Shown here one piece after another: positions 1 to 12,454 of a DNA stretch of 64,000 nucleotides. Position numbers and translations under genes: made by a program. Under the pieces are notes generated by a model. It worked only from the letters and a program-made list of their open reading frames with translations, was not told where the DNA came from and did not search any database. Source of the stretch: Heliocidaris erythrogramma (taxonomy: Eukaryota; Echinodermata; Echinoidea; Camarodonta; Echinometridae); the NCBI GenBank assembly GCA_025617745.1, contig CM046869.1:14403168-14467167 (forward strand). The letters run 5' to 3'. The number at the start of each line of letters is the position of its first letter. The stretch's first letter is position 1.

Positions 1-1080
1 TTTTGGTGATGCTGCCACCAGTGTCCCGTCTTTTATAGGGTCAAAGGTCATATTTCAAGGGATGGCGTGAGTTCACTCTGCAGGCCACATTTCTTGATGG
101 ATTTCTTTCAAATTTTGTATGGACATGTATCTTGGTATAATCTACACATCTTTACTGTTTGGTGATGCTGCCCTCATTGTTCCGTCTTTTATAGGGTCAA
201 AGCTCATTTGTCCCTTTTGTGCACTCTTACTTCTGCATTTCTTGACGGATTTCATTCAAAGTTTGTATGGAGATGTATCTTGGTATAATCTACACATATT
301 TAATTTTTGGTGATGCTGCCCTCATTGTTCCGTCCTTTATATAGGGTCAAAGGTCATTTTTCCATTTCTTGCACTCTTACTTCTGCATTTCTTGACGGAT
401 TTCGTTCAAATTTTGCATGAAGGTGTCTCTTGGTGTAATCTAAAAACCTATAGTTTTTGGTGATGCTGCCACCAGTGTTCCGTCTTTTATAGGGTCAAAG
501 GTCATACTTCAGGGCATGGCGTGAGTGCACTCTGCAGGCCACATTTCTTGATGGATTTCTTTCAAATTTTGTATGGAGATGTATCTTGGTACAATCTACA
601 CATCTTTACTGTTTGGTGATGCTGCCCTCATTGTTCCGTCCTTTATAGGGTCAAAGCTCATTTGTCCCTTTTGTGCACTCTTACTTCTGCATTTCTTGAC
701 GGATTTCATTCAAATTTTGTATGGAGATGTATCTTGGTATAATCTACACATATTTAATTTTTGGTGATGCTGCCCTCATTGTTCCGTCCTTTATAGGGTC
801 AAAGGTCATTTTTCCATTTCTTGCACTCTTACTTCTGCATTTCTTGACGGATTTCGTTCAAATTTTGCATGAAGGTGTCTATAGTTTTTGGTGATGCTGC
901 CACCAGTGTTCCGTCTTTTATAGGGTCAAAGGTCATACTTCAGGGCATGGCGTGAGTGCACTCTGCAGGCCACATTTCTTGATGGATTTCTTTCAAATTT
1001 TTTATGGAGATGTATCTTGGTATATCTCTCAACACATTTCTTTCAAATTTTATATGAAGATGTGTCTTAGTGAAACCTAC
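1..1080. repeat. Higher-order tandem repeat, ~152-bp units in ~455-bp trimers
   Basis: The phrase ggtgatgctgcc recurs at about 5, 161, 309, 460, 615, 764 and 889, giving a unit near 150 bp. Every third unit is closest in sequence: 5 to 460, 161 to 615 and 309 to 764 all differ by 454-455 bp, so the trimer has been duplicated as a block. The last trimer is shortened to about 429 bp. Open frames here repeat with the DNA and are not considered genes. The array continues beyond the left edge and ends about 200 bp before the first recognised exon. Confidence 0.9.
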
Positions 1081-1270
1081 ACATCTAATTTCTACACCAT
1101 CCTTTTGTTTGAGGGAGGGGATGGGGGAGGGTCTTTGTCCCTCCTTCAAATTGCTGCCAGTGCCGGGGGATACATTTAGCATTGCGCGGCCCCAGCAATG
1201 CACATTTCTAGTTGGTTATTGTTTGAAGTTCAAATTACTAAGTGAATCAATTTTTTTCTCTGTTTTTTAG

Positions 1271-3197
1271 TTTCGTTTAGTGGCACCAAGGCTGTGTATC
1301 ACCCCATATAATGGAGCAGAAGCACTGGTAAGATTTAGGGGAAGTAATTCAACTTCAAAGATTGGTAACTTATGAAGTCTATGATGATATATATTTCGTG
1401 TATGTGTATCCGTAATCCTCAAAAAGTTCTTTCAGAACCACTCATAAATACCTAGTTTTGCATATTGTCCTAATCAGTAAAGGCTACGTCAGGATCAAGC
1501 CTTCCACTCTAATCACATTTGCATTATTTCTAACGCTTTTCCATTCTCAAGTCGTTGATTGGTAAATGGAGGATTGAATAAAAAGATATGGACACTTGTT
1601 TATGAAGTATTTATCTGTATATTAATTGGTATGAGTGGGGGTGGGGGGGGGAGGGGTTTACCCCAATGCCCCCCCTCGCAGCACTATCACCGAAGGTATA
1701 AGTGTATTCAGTGCACGTAGCCAAGTCATAAAACAAAAATATTTTAATTTGTTTTGACTCGGGGAAAGAAATTGAAGTTATTATTTGTCTTTTTGTGTTT
1801 CACAGATTTGGTTGCTTGGTACTTCTCCAGAGACTACCAAGTCTGATATAAAGTATGTCAGTCACTGCTCTCTACTTGGAACAAGATATGTGCACGCAGA
1901 CAAGGTATTGTCTTACTTTTGATTACAAAGCCTCAATTTCAATTCAGAGGAACCGTGTTACAAAACACTGTTATAACAAATTCTCATTTTAACAAGGTAG
2001 TTTGCTAGTTCACTTCTTAGTATTCTATTGTTTTTGAGCCATAATATGTCAAGGTTTCAATGTAACAAAGAAATTGTCCTGGTCCCAAGCTGCTTTTTAT
2101 AATGAGGTTGCACTGTAATTTGTGTGCATGTACGATTGCGTATGGCAGTTTTATGTTTCCAGAGTGAAATTTCAGTGAAAGTGAGAAATAGTTAAATTGC
2201 TTCAGCATTTATCAACTCTTGATAAACATACAACTGTTTGACAATGACAAACTTAGCAAAGACTTGTCCACAGTAGAATCCTGAATATTGTTGGTATTGA
2301 TTTCTGTTTGCGTCTGGGGGCCTGTCCCCACTAACTCACTATACCGAGGACCTTGGGACCATGAAAATTACTTTGTTATATCAGGAATCTCCTTATATCA
2401 GGTTAAAAAAACGAAAGAACATAAACACCTGAAATCAGCAAATTAGCTTGTTATATCAGGAATCTTGTTCTATTGGAGCTCTTTGTAGCAAGTTTCCACT
2501 GTATAATCCATTAAAGTTACTGATACCATCTGTGTCATGCACAAAAAAAGTTTTTTAACCTAAATGTCGCCTTCAGGTTTAGCTTCCAGAGCCCCCGACA
2601 CAGATCCAAATGTTGGTTGATTCTACCCCATACACCAAAGTTTGTCAGTAGGAAGTATTATCATGGTACGACTGTGCATTACAAAACACGCACAAAAAAG
2701 AACTGACAAAATCTGTCAGGATGGGGTTGTCCCTTATTATGGTCAGTATGTCCCCCTAATAACTATGGACCAAATTTTGTCAGCAGGGAAGAGGTATGGC
2801 TGCACATTATGTACAGTGGTACCTTGTTATAAAGAACATTGATATAACAAACTCTCATTATAACAAGCTAATTTTGCCAGTTCCACTTGTTTGTATTCTA
2901 TTGTTTTTTAGCCCTGATATAACAAGGTTTCGATATAAAGAGGTAATTTCTTTGGTCCCAAGGAGTTTGTTATAACGAGGTTCCACTGTAATATAACAAC
3001 TGACAAGTGTATTTTACTTTCCATTGTCACCCATAAATTATACTTTCTCATTTATTTCTTCTTTGTTTCTCTCTCTTCAGCTTGATATGAACCCAGACCA
3101 CCCAGAACTGTTGTACAAAAAGTTGAATGCAATGGAGCAGAGCTTTAGGAGCAAGTTTTCAAAAGACTCTCAAAACAATGTCTCCATGTCTTCATGA
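1271..3197 (+). CDS. C-terminal three exons of an unrecognised protein
   Basis: Three exons splice in frame with phase-0 introns: 1271-1327 (after a T-rich acceptor ending ttttttag, donor gtaaga), 1806-1904 (acceptor tttcacag, donor gtattg) and 3081-3197 (acceptor tctctcttcag), ending in TGA. They encode 19, 33 and 38 residues. The middle exon reads IWLLGTSPETTK and then SHCSLLGTRYVHADK; the last contains HPELLYKKLNAMEQSF and ends in a Ser-rich tail. The frame stays open across all three junctions and the splice sites are good, which is the basis for calling a real gene. I do not recognise the family. Earlier exons must lie left of the window. The second intron holds three MITE copies. A candidate poly(A) signal AATAAA lies at 3278-3283, about 80 bp after the stop. 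Confidence 0.65.
1945..2115 (+). mobile_element. Old copy of a pogo/Tigger-like MITE
   Basis: This copy aligns along its length with the better preserved element at 2814-2988, sharing the blocks tattctattgttttt and tggtccca and the terminal ...gcactg followed by TA. It is diverged and lies in the second intron of the gene at 1271-3197. Confidence 0.6.
2326..2501 (-). mobile_element. Inverted diverged copy of the same pogo/Tigger-like MITE
   Basis: The reverse complement starts cagtggaaacttgct and contains gatataacaagctaat and atggtcccaag, matching the element at 2814-2988. The plus-strand end ...tttccactg is followed by TA. Confidence 0.5.
2814..2988 (+). mobile_element. 175-bp pogo/Tigger-like MITE with TA duplication
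   Basis: The left terminus cagtggtaccttgttataa and the inverted right terminus cagtggaacctcgttataa differ at only two positions, and the element is flanked by TA on both sides (2812-2813 and 2989-2990). A TA duplication with CAGTG-type ends fits Tc1/mariner-pogo-type non-autonomous elements. No transposase is present. Confidence 0.8.
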
Positions 3198-4260
3198 TGG
3201 ACAATCTAGTCTAGATTTAAAAGTACCATAGTGTCAGTCATTAGCATTTTGGAACTGGGAATGAACCAACGTTAGAAAATAAAGGCAGCAAGAATAGTTT
3301 GAATGCAGTCTCCAAAAGGAAAGTTTATCTCACATGAATGGAATTTATGTAAAATTAAAGTACATTTCTTTCTTCCCAACTTAGGAAGAACGTGAATGCG
3401 CAATTATCATATGCATTTATGTTTGTAAATTGTGTTCGCAAAACCACTATACACACGATATTCCAGGTAGTATCTTTAGTTTGAAAATTATATTAAATAG
3501 CATCCCAATGGTTGGCACGACATGCTTACAAAAGAAATGTTTCAACGTTATTGCTAACCAAATTACTAGTTTATGGTTCAATGATTAGCCTTATTATTGA
3601 TTTGTTTATTGTCATAAATTGTGATGTATTGAATAGGACCAACCTTAACTAGTTTTTACTATTTGTTGGCTCCATTTACCAAATGTATATTATATATACA
3701 TGTCATGTTGAAAATTTATGTTCCTGGAATGTACAGGTAATTAATAATGAATGAATGAAAATATATTTGGTTATGCCTCAGTCATACCACCAAATGGACT
3801 GTAAACCCATAGATTACCAACAATGTCTTTGTCATTTGGAGTAATGTAATTCTTTGTTTGGTCTATTGTCTGTCTTACATTGGTTTGGTCAGTCTGACTG
3901 GGGTATGATCATCAATGAAACTTTAAATCTGTTTATCAGTATTGTGGGATGTGGTGCAAATTATATTTTTTTAAATTATAAACTGTAAACAGGTAAATTG
4001 ATTGTGAATGTGAGAAAAATAATAATTATGGAATATAAGAAATTGTACAATCCCATCTTGCAATTAAAAAGTGAAAAGACCACTACATATATTAATGTAC
4101 CAACACTTTTGTTTATGCTTTGATGGTTTTTATATTTTATTTCACAGGGACATCAAACAATGAATCTGTTGACAACTTGACATATTATTTACCGTTTCAT
4201 GATACATGTATAAATGTAGCCTCAAGTACGGTACATGTTCAATAATAAATAATCATGTAA
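3198..4260 (+). other. 3' UTR and AT-rich intergenic DNA
   Basis: No gene is seen here. AATAAA signals at 3278-3283 and 4244-4249 could end the transcript of the gene at 1271-3197. Otherwise this is unique-looking AT-rich sequence. Confidence 0.4.
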
Positions 4261-4609
4261 TAGGCTTGTACCGATAGGGTGGGCAGCATCGCGTCGCGTC
4301 GCGTTGACTAGAACGCCACCATTCGTCCAAAGCCCTCCCCCCCCCTTTCCCCCATTTTGCTGAAAGGGTGCGTTGACTTTTGCTAAATAATATTATTATT
4401 ATCAGTAAGCTTATTATTATAATTATTATCATTAATATGATATTAGAGAAAGTTCAAATGCACCAAAACAACAACAATATTTAGAAAAAGTCAACGCACC
4501 CTTTTGGCAAAACCAAGGGGGGGGGGGGGGCTTTGGACGAATGGTGGCGTTCCAGTTAATGTGACATGACTTGATGCTACCCAGTACCCAACCTTTCATC
4601 ACAAGCCTG
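4261..4609. mobile_element. Inverted-repeat MITE with one CpG-rich and one CpG-decayed arm
   Basis: The left arm (about 4261-4390) and right arm (about 4470-4609) are inverted copies. Both contain aacgccacc(a)ttcgtccaaag, a G/C run and a block reading gggtgcgttgactttt on the left. The outer ends share aggcttgt. In the left arm, 4290-4303 reads cgcgtcgcgtcgcg, while the matching right-arm block reads, after inversion, aagtcatgtcaca. The changes are nearly all C-to-T or G-to-A. No clear target duplication was found. Confidence 0.75.
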
Positions 4610-6522
4610 TAATTAAGGACATTTGTAAAATTTGCGTAAATTACAGTTGACTTTGCATAAGTCGAATCTGTTGGGACCACAAGAAATAGTTGACTTATGC
4701 AAAATTTTACTTAAGAAATGTAAAGAACAAATGTGTTGCATAAAGAAATTGATTGACTATGGGAAAGTTCGACTCAAACGACTTCGAGCTATGCAAGGTT
4801 CACTGTAGTTTATTTGATAATTACTTTACATTTTTACTGATTGTAAATTAAATTTTTATACTGATTTAAAAGCATCTGTGACTGTTCTCTATATTTCTGT
4901 TATGTGTAAATATACATGTGTGTGTGAATGCATTCTACAATGTTTCTGCATTATGGCAAGTCCAAGATAAGCCTATTTAGTCCCATATTTGTCTTACTAC
5001 AGGGTGTGTACATTAAATTTGATTTTAGATTTGTATATAGGAGTGTGCGTCGAAATTGAAGTCTCATCTTGTAATACCTTTTGTATTTCATTCATTTTTG
5101 GAAGGTATCATTTCCTGAATTCCCCCCCCCCAGGATCGATGTCCCTGCATGTAGTAATACTTGTGTGCTTCTTCCTGTCCATGCAGTCTCTCTCTCTCTC
5201 TCTCTCTATCTCTATCTCTGTCTGCATTATATTTCTCTTTCTTTTAAAGGGGAAGTAGAAAAATGAGAGAAACAGATTACTGAAAATTAAAACAAAATCC
5301 GACTAGAAATAAGACATTTTTGAAGTTGTAACCGAACACAGTAATCGGCACAGTATCTTGCAAGATCCTCTCCCATTTGGTCTGTATAGAATATTTCATA
5401 AATTTTTAATTTTCAATTTTCGTAGTTGTTGAAGGATACATTTGTTTCATACATGTTTTTTTTTTAAACATGTGTAATATGATTATCTAGATTGCATCTA
5501 TGATTAGATATTTTCTTTATAGAAAAAGTGGAAATTTATGATTTTTTTTTTAGTACCATAGGGCGAATGGGAGAGGACCTCACAAGATACATCATGGAGT
5601 TGCCAATTTGTGTTTGATTGATGACAACTTCAAAATTCATAACTTTATTTCTTATCGGATTTTGCTCAAACTTTCTTGGATATGTTCATTTAATATTTCT
5701 CCTTTCAAAACCAACTTGATATCCGGGTGGACTTCCCCTTTAATACTCCTTTTTTCATTTTTTCTTACTCCCTGTTTCTCTCTCTTCCTTTTGCTTCCCC
5801 CTTTTCATGACCTTTTCTGTCTCATTTTCTCTACATTCTACTTCCTAACATGCTCCATTACTCCCTCTCTCTCTCTCTCTCCCCCTTTCTCTATCTCTCC
5901 CGTAACTCTTATTTTCCTCTGCCATTTCACTCTATACCTGCCCCCTCTCTAGATCCAATGTTCTTTTTCTCTTTCTCTTGTGTTTCTTCCATTTTTCTAT
6001 CCCTGTTACATGTACATGTAGGTATACAGAATTTTCAAAGTGATTTAATATTTGGTTGGTTTTATTTATAAAACCTTTTCTTATATTAAAATTAAACCCA
6101 CGTACTATAAAAAAAAAAAGGTTTTTCATCCAAATAATTGTCCATGGATTTACAACTGCCTTTAAAACAAAAAATTAAGTAACACATTCGTGAACTTTCA
6201 CACAACTGGGAACACGCAGTTTCATATAGCTTTGTTTTATTCAACATAATATACAGTACAAATATTTACGATCACATAATACAGAAAACGGACATACCAA
6301 AATTGCATTTTGAAATAAAGAAAGCTCAACTAAAGTAGTTATTCAGGGCAAGCAAATGTTCCAGAAGATACATGACATTGGTTGCCTGGCAAATCGCCAA
6401 AATGTATTTTCTCTGAATATTTGGTTCCATGCCAGTTAACTACATTAGAAATGCATGTATCAGCTTGAAATATTACTTCTGTTATAAAGAGAAACTAGAA
6501 ATATCACTGAAGATGATAATTA
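4610..6522. other. Intergenic DNA with CT microsatellites
   Basis: No gene is supported. (CT)n tracts lie near 5186-5212 and 5860-5890 inside longer pyrimidine-rich DNA, and a 9-bp C run lies near 5122. The blocks around 5270-5400 and 5560-5740 look like diverged inverted copies sharing wording such as gggagagga and 'cttatcggattttgctc', so an unresolved foldback is possible. Confidence 0.4.
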
Positions 6523-6807
6523 ATACCCCTGCCCCGTGACAACAGCCTTTCTTGACTTTTGGTCGAAAACTGAGGAAGTAGTTCGATCCGCAAGATTTTT
6601 CCCTGATTTACTGCGATAGATATGCCGTTTCCATGGCAACGCAGCTTCCAACACATCCAAAAAATGTGTCTTGCACATCTTCCCACAAGACCAATGTGTG
6701 TACCAAATTTCATGAGCTTTGGTCGAAAACTGAGAAAGCGACCGAACGACCGCCCAACCGTTGACTGATTCCTATATACCCCCTTCAAACTTTGTTTGGC
6801 GGGGTAT
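6523..6807. mobile_element. MITE with ATACCCC termini
   Basis: The left end starts atacccctgcc and the right end is ggcggggtat, its inverse, next to TA. An internal phrase tttggtcgaaaactgag occurs twice (about 6558 and 6718). The open minus frame in it is a by-product of the repeat. Confidence 0.6.
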
Positions 6808-8959
6808 AATTAGAAGATTTAAACTCTAGATGAATGTAAAAGCAACTGGTGAGTACATGTACCTGTACTAGGCTCCTTGACAACCCACACAACCAAATCT
6901 ATCTGACTTCAGTTCTGTACACAGGGTTTTCTGACTTGCCACAGTGACTTTGCTGGCGTCTCTCTTTGTCAAAATATGTTTTACAGATCTTTTACAATTT
7001 CTCTTGCGATAATTTATGACATTTGATTACATTAAAATCATTTCTTGTACTCGCTTGCATACCTACATTGACGATATTTTAAATATATCACTTATAGGCG
7101 ATATTTCGAATAATCGCAAAATTCAGTATCAAATATTCATTTGTTTTTCAATATCGCAATATTTCATTATCATCGTGATATTTGTGCATCCCTAATTTCT
7201 GTTATCCTTGATTTTCTTAGGTCTAAGACATACTCCATTACCATTCACCCAAAGAAATGCCAGGTACAGTATTATGGGGTTGATTTTATACAAGCTAGCT
7301 TTACATCAATTATATTTATGTGATCGGTCCCCTGTGATGGGTGTGCTGAAATAAGTGAAGATAATGATATGCTGCCTGACAACTTGTGATATTTTCTTCT
7401 TACTCCTTTATACTTTGCACAACAAAATGGATATGAGCTTGTAGATGATGCTATTTGCAAAGTCTCTACACACTTCACCGACCCCCCCCCCCCCCTCATT
7501 AAGGGGCATCCAAACACAGTCTTGTATATGCGTCATCAAATAATCAGAACCAGTCAAAATTAGGATGCATTTCAGGACAACCATGAATTTCAGTTCATTG
7601 ACAATCCCTGGATAAAGTGTAATATCAACAATTTCAGGATGTCCTCAAGTAATGCATGGCTCCACACTAATGGAGGTCCAGTGCAATCCCAAAATTGTCC
7701 TATTTATGTAGGGGACCTATTCAAACATGTCAAGAGTGGAGCCCTGAGTAGTGTAAGACGCGAACGTTATATGATGATCCTTTTACTATGAAAGGTAATA
7801 ACGCACTCTGCTACTGAACAATTTTCAGCATGCAAGTTTGATTGACGCGACAAGGCTGACGATTGAGTCAAACAAAATTATATAATGAAATGAAGTAATA
7901 AAGAAGTCGAAAAAAAATTCTAAAAGAATATGAATTGGCATAACAGAAGTGTCAATAGTTCAACAATGAAATGGATAATGACGAAATGCTTATAATTTAT
8001 GTGCCAGATAATGCAGTGGGCCGATCCCAATTGTGCTCACTGGCACACAATTGTGCACACAAAACAATTCCGATAGGCAGTAGCGTTTAGATGGTGAATT
8101 CTCATAAATTGTTTTGAATTTAACAACCACATTTATCTCGTATTCATTATCAGCATTTTCTCAAATATGCTGTCAAGTTTGAAATGAATTCCAAGTAAGT
8201 GAAGTGGTGTAGAATTGTGTTTTTGTTAGGGGGACCGATCAAACATACCCGAATTACATTGTAAGCTATACATGTATGGACAAGAGTCCGACCTTGCTTG
8301 TCCCTAGAATGACGTCATGAATTGGTGCACTGAATTGAACGAAGGGTTGCTCAAGGACGATTTTGGGGGAAGAAATTTCATGACTTTTGATTCAAAATTC
8401 TTCCTATCTGTGAATATATGTCTGAATCGCAAACTTAGATAATCGGGTTCAGTACAGTCTCCTCATTGAAATGGTATCAAACTCATTGAATTTGGATATG
8501 TTATTAGTTCTTGTGATGGCTACTTTAAACAAAGATAGCTATTTTGATATTAAGATTTTCATAAATACAGGGTTTGGGGTTCTATTAAACTCTCATTAAC
8601 ATTACAAAAAAAAAAATTAAATGTGCTTGTAACCCTGGAATGAACAGTCACTGCAAAAAGATTTGTTGGCACCCAAGAAAATAATTTCAATTGTGTGGTT
8701 ACAAACTCAATTTAGGCTCATTATACATTGACAGTTGCTACTAAGGGGGAAATTAACAAATATAAAATGGCTGGTCACATGTCAATCAACGAAATTGGAC
8801 GATGAATAAAAGATATTGGATCTGAGAAAATTGGTGAGCATCGATCATACTATACATTTTCTACCTAGACTGTTTTCATTGTTATCATTATTATTCTTAT
8901 ATCATTGATATGTGACCAGCCCTTAACAGTAGTTAATGTACCCCTGAAATCATCGAACA
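6808..8959. other. Intergenic region downstream of TOR4A
   Basis: No gene or clear element is seen. The sequence at 7080-7190 carries several near-copies of aatatcgcaatatttc, and a 13-bp C run lies at about 7483. The stretch adjoining 8960 should hold the 3' UTR of the minus-strand torsin gene, but I could not identify its poly(A) signal. Confidence 0.35.
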
Positions 8960-11688
8960 CTATGTTTGGGAATATTTCGAAATCAGATTGGCCTTCTCCT
9001 CCACCTTCTTGCATCCGGACAATGAGAATACTGGATTGCTCTCTGGATAAAACGCAAGTTGGTCTGCTATCCACTCAATGTCATTCTCATTCAGAGTTAC
9101 ATTCTTCCAGCCCAATGTTTGCTGAATACACCAGATGACATGTTCTCTTTCTAAAGGAAGGAATGGAATGTGATCATCCACAAGTGCCATGATCTTGGTG
9201 TGGACTTGAAGGTGTTGAACCTCAGATTCTTGCTCTACATAGTGGCTATCCTCTGTATTTTCAAGAGCTTTGGGCGCTTCCTTCATGATAGGTTCAAGTT
9301 CTTTCAATGTTACATCCTCTCTTCTTTTGCCCTCTTTCAATTGTGAAAGGAGGTAATGTCCAAGTGCATCACCTTGTAAATTGGTCATTAGAAGGAAGAT
9401 CATCTTTTGCTCCTGGGCTGATTGTCTCTTGCGTATACTGGGTAATGTGAAGGAAATTGCCTCCAAGAGGTTTGGAGAACTGTCATAATCTATGTCCTCG
9501 ATGATGTACAACCCTACTGGACATGTCCTGTAGTGGGATTTCCCTTTGTCGATGAAATCCTCAAGGGCAATAGAGTAGTCATAGGCAGTCACAAGGTGCT
9601 CTCTGACTTCAAGGAAAGAGGGGTGGAACTTGTGAACACACTGGTTTTGCGCTTGTTCAGGAAACATCTTCTTTCCTATTAACTCAGCCACAAATGTTTT
9701 ACCCACACCGGACTGGCCATGAAACATGAGAACCATAGTTCTGTCCCTTGCATCCTTCGCTAGGATTCCTGACAGCAACTGCGGTAGGAGTGACAAAACA
9801 ATGGGTTGTCCAAAGACGTGCATCTGAAGAATAGTTTGAAGACTCTCTCCACCGGCAATGATGACAGGGCTCCCTCTGTGCTGGGCAACGAGCCACAAAC
9901 TGAGATAGAACAGCAAAGAGAGAAAAAGCACTACAAGGCACACAACAAGAAAGAACTTGAAGCAGGGGCAACGGCTGTGATTCATCATCAAATCGTCCTC
10001 TGGATGATCCTGCTCTAAGATCTCTGTGGCTCCTGCAAACCTCACCTTTCCTCCCTTGTCCTTTCCCGAGATCTTTCTCCTGCGAGGACCTTTCTTTTTG
10101 ATTGAGGAGAAAGGACTTTCACCTCCACTGCTGATGTCCATTGTTGGACTTGAGGGACTTGAGGATCTAGCAGATGACGGAAGACGATCTCCAGGTGGCT
10201 TGTCACTGGAATCAAAGAGGAGACTGCGACCTGGGTTTAAAAAATGAAAAAAATGAAAGGAATACATTCTATTATAATGTATTTGATTTTAGCTCAGCCT
10301 TGGTTAGCCTCATGCACATTTAATGAGACAATAATTTGGAAGATTATGCAACCATATAAGAATTTTGTTTGAAAATAACCTTTAAAGTTTAAAAACAACC
10401 TGTATGAATTTGAAATCTATCATATTTGAAATTAACTTTTGCAACAAAAAAAAAGTCTGGACAAAAGGTTATAGGTGTGTAGCAAGATTATATGGCTTGA
10501 CAACAGTATGAAAATACATGTACAGTGAAACCTGTCTATAAAGACCGCTCAAGGGAGACAAGAAAATCGGTCTTTATGAGCAGGTGGCCTTTATGTACAG
10601 GTTCCTTTAATACACGTTTAAATGAGAAACACTTTTCAAGGGAAACAAATATTGTGGTCTTTATAGACAGGTGGTCTTTCTATACAGGTGGTCGCTATAG
10701 CAGGTTTGACTGTATTTGAAATTACACATCTAGCTGATACATCTATGTTTTTACAGTTATTGTTCAACAGGATAGATAAAATTAAAATTAAAATTACTTT
10801 CAAGATTACTTCCAAACACAACCAGCATATATGAAAAGTTTTCCCCAACATTGAACATCTTTCTGCAAATTTTCAGGGATGCAATTAGACATGTAAATAC
10901 ACAATTCAACTACTGGTACTGTGACGTCAATGTCAAAATATTACCAGTACATGTACCTTTCAAGCTCCTGTCAATATTTCACAATGCCATTGGCCTTGAT
11001 TTGAATGACACTGTATAGTAAATCCAATTGACAGTTTCTGTTGTAGATCTCCTCTATACACCTATCAATAATACACCTATCAATAATACACCAGCCAGAT
11101 TTAGAAATAGAATGTATATATGATAAAATATTTATTAGTTACATTACCTGGGAAATTTAATGAAGAATTACCAATCCCTCTTGAGTGTGGAAATGGAGAA
11201 GAATCAGAGCTTAAGAAGCTATGTGGAGAGGGCTTAGAGCTTGGACTATACGGGAGAGACAGCTGTTTGATTCTACTGGGTGACGCTTTACGATTTGGAG
11301 ATGGTATAAAAGCTTCCATGGACGACTTACACCGCACAACCGTTTTACCCGATGGACACATCAAGACTTCCGTAGTCTTGTCTAGAGCCACTGACCCCTC
11401 TCCATGTGGACTGTTTATCTTTATATCAATGTGTTCATGAGTGCTATCCATTATGGTTCCTCCTAAGTGAGTCTTTATAGAAGGCGAAACAGGCGAGAGA
11501 GAATGACCACTGCTGACGTCATCTGCACTGGGCCACATCAGCGCTAAGCAGTCATTCCCAGGAGAGTATCGGCCCTTTCTGCTGCTAAAGAGAAGCATGA
11601 TAGGAGAGCTCTTTCTCGGAGAGTCTAAGCTAGAGACGGGAGGGGGAGTGGTTGTTGTTGTGTTGCGACTAAAAGCCTGAAGACTCAT
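8960..11688 (-). CDS. TOR4A: Torsin-family AAA+ ATPase, torsin-4A-like
   Basis: Two coding exons: 11688-11148 and 10230-8960. The donor is CAG|GTAATG; the acceptor ends ...AAACCCAG; the junction codon is Gly. The product is 603 residues. ATG 11688 is the only in-frame Met close to the upstream 3' splice site, which ends at about 11710, so a 5' UTR exon lies further upstream. Residues 1-260 are Ser/Pro-rich with a basic stretch (KKKGPRRRK), then comes one hydrophobic segment at about 271-295. The AAA+ module follows with Walker A HGQSGVGKT (about 351-359), Walker B IIEDID (about 423-428) and a C-terminal SGCKK (about 585) at the torsin sensor-2 site. Gene-family knowledge: torsins are ER/nuclear-envelope ATPases activated by partner proteins such as LAP1. 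TOR4A differs from secretory torsins in having a membrane segment rather than a signal peptide, which this protein also shows. The C-terminal pattern (IPFLPLEREHV, then QLAFYPE, then SGCKK) fits TOR4A best. The intron carries a MITE. Confidence 0.9.
10523..10712. mobile_element. 190-bp MITE in the TOR4A intron
   Basis: The termini cagtgaaacctgtctataa and, inverted, cagtcaaacctgctatagc are similar and flanked by TA at 10521-10522 and 10713-10714. The interior repeats a phrase close to gtctttatagacaggtgg several times. This is a pogo/mariner-type non-autonomous element. Confidence 0.8.
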
Positions 11689-12454
11689 GTTTGCCAACGT
11701 TTATGATCTGGAATTGAAATTGTGAAGAGAAGGTGTTAAAACTCAAGGAATGCCAAGAAAACTAATATAAAACTAATATAAAGAAGACACATCAAGAAGC
11801 AAAATCAGTTTTGCTTTAGATCTTTCTCTGGCCTCTCTCTCTCTCTGAATATTTTTCAAGACTACTTTCTAACTTTCAAGTTTCTAGAAATTCCTCTTTT
11901 TACATCTTATCATCTTTTAATCAAATAAATAATTGATTTCACTTCTGAGCAAGTTGAAAGTCACCCTGATCTTTTATCAATGATAATTAATGGCAATAAA
12001 TTAATGAAAATTTCCATTTCCCCTTTATCTGAGATGATCTTTCTGTTATGTATCCTGTAAGATTGAAAATGCGCATGCCTTGCAGTGCCCTAATATATTT
12101 GCAGGTGCATATCTTAATGAGCTACTGGCAGATCTGCTTCATAGTTCATCTTTAAATTTCTTTGACACTACATTTACATCTATACTCTTGATATCTTGGG
12201 TAAAAATAGCAAGAAAATAATTTAGAACTAATGTTCAGATCCACCATAAACTACTGCTCAAAAGTAATTGATCGGTTAGGGAGAAATTTCCCTTACCGCG
12301 TCCCTATACTCGTTAAGGGAACAAAAAAGTTCCCCAAGATCGTGATTTTCTTCCTGTGCGCACCGTTATAATGGAACACTTCATGCTACACGCCCCTTGA
12401 CTGAAAAATGGCTTCAATGTTTACACTAGATCTAAGTTACACTAAGTTACGCTG
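11689..12454. other. TOR4A 5' side and intergenic DNA
   Basis: On the minus strand a 3' splice site (...tttcaattccag) ends at about 11711, so 11689-11710 is the coding-exon part of the 5' UTR. I could not place the first exon or promoter. The rest is AT-rich without a gene. Confidence 0.4.

Noticed and set aside
119-767. Two similar 64-codon frames
   Set aside because: They recur at the 454-bp trimer period of the tandem repeat and are interrupted in other units.
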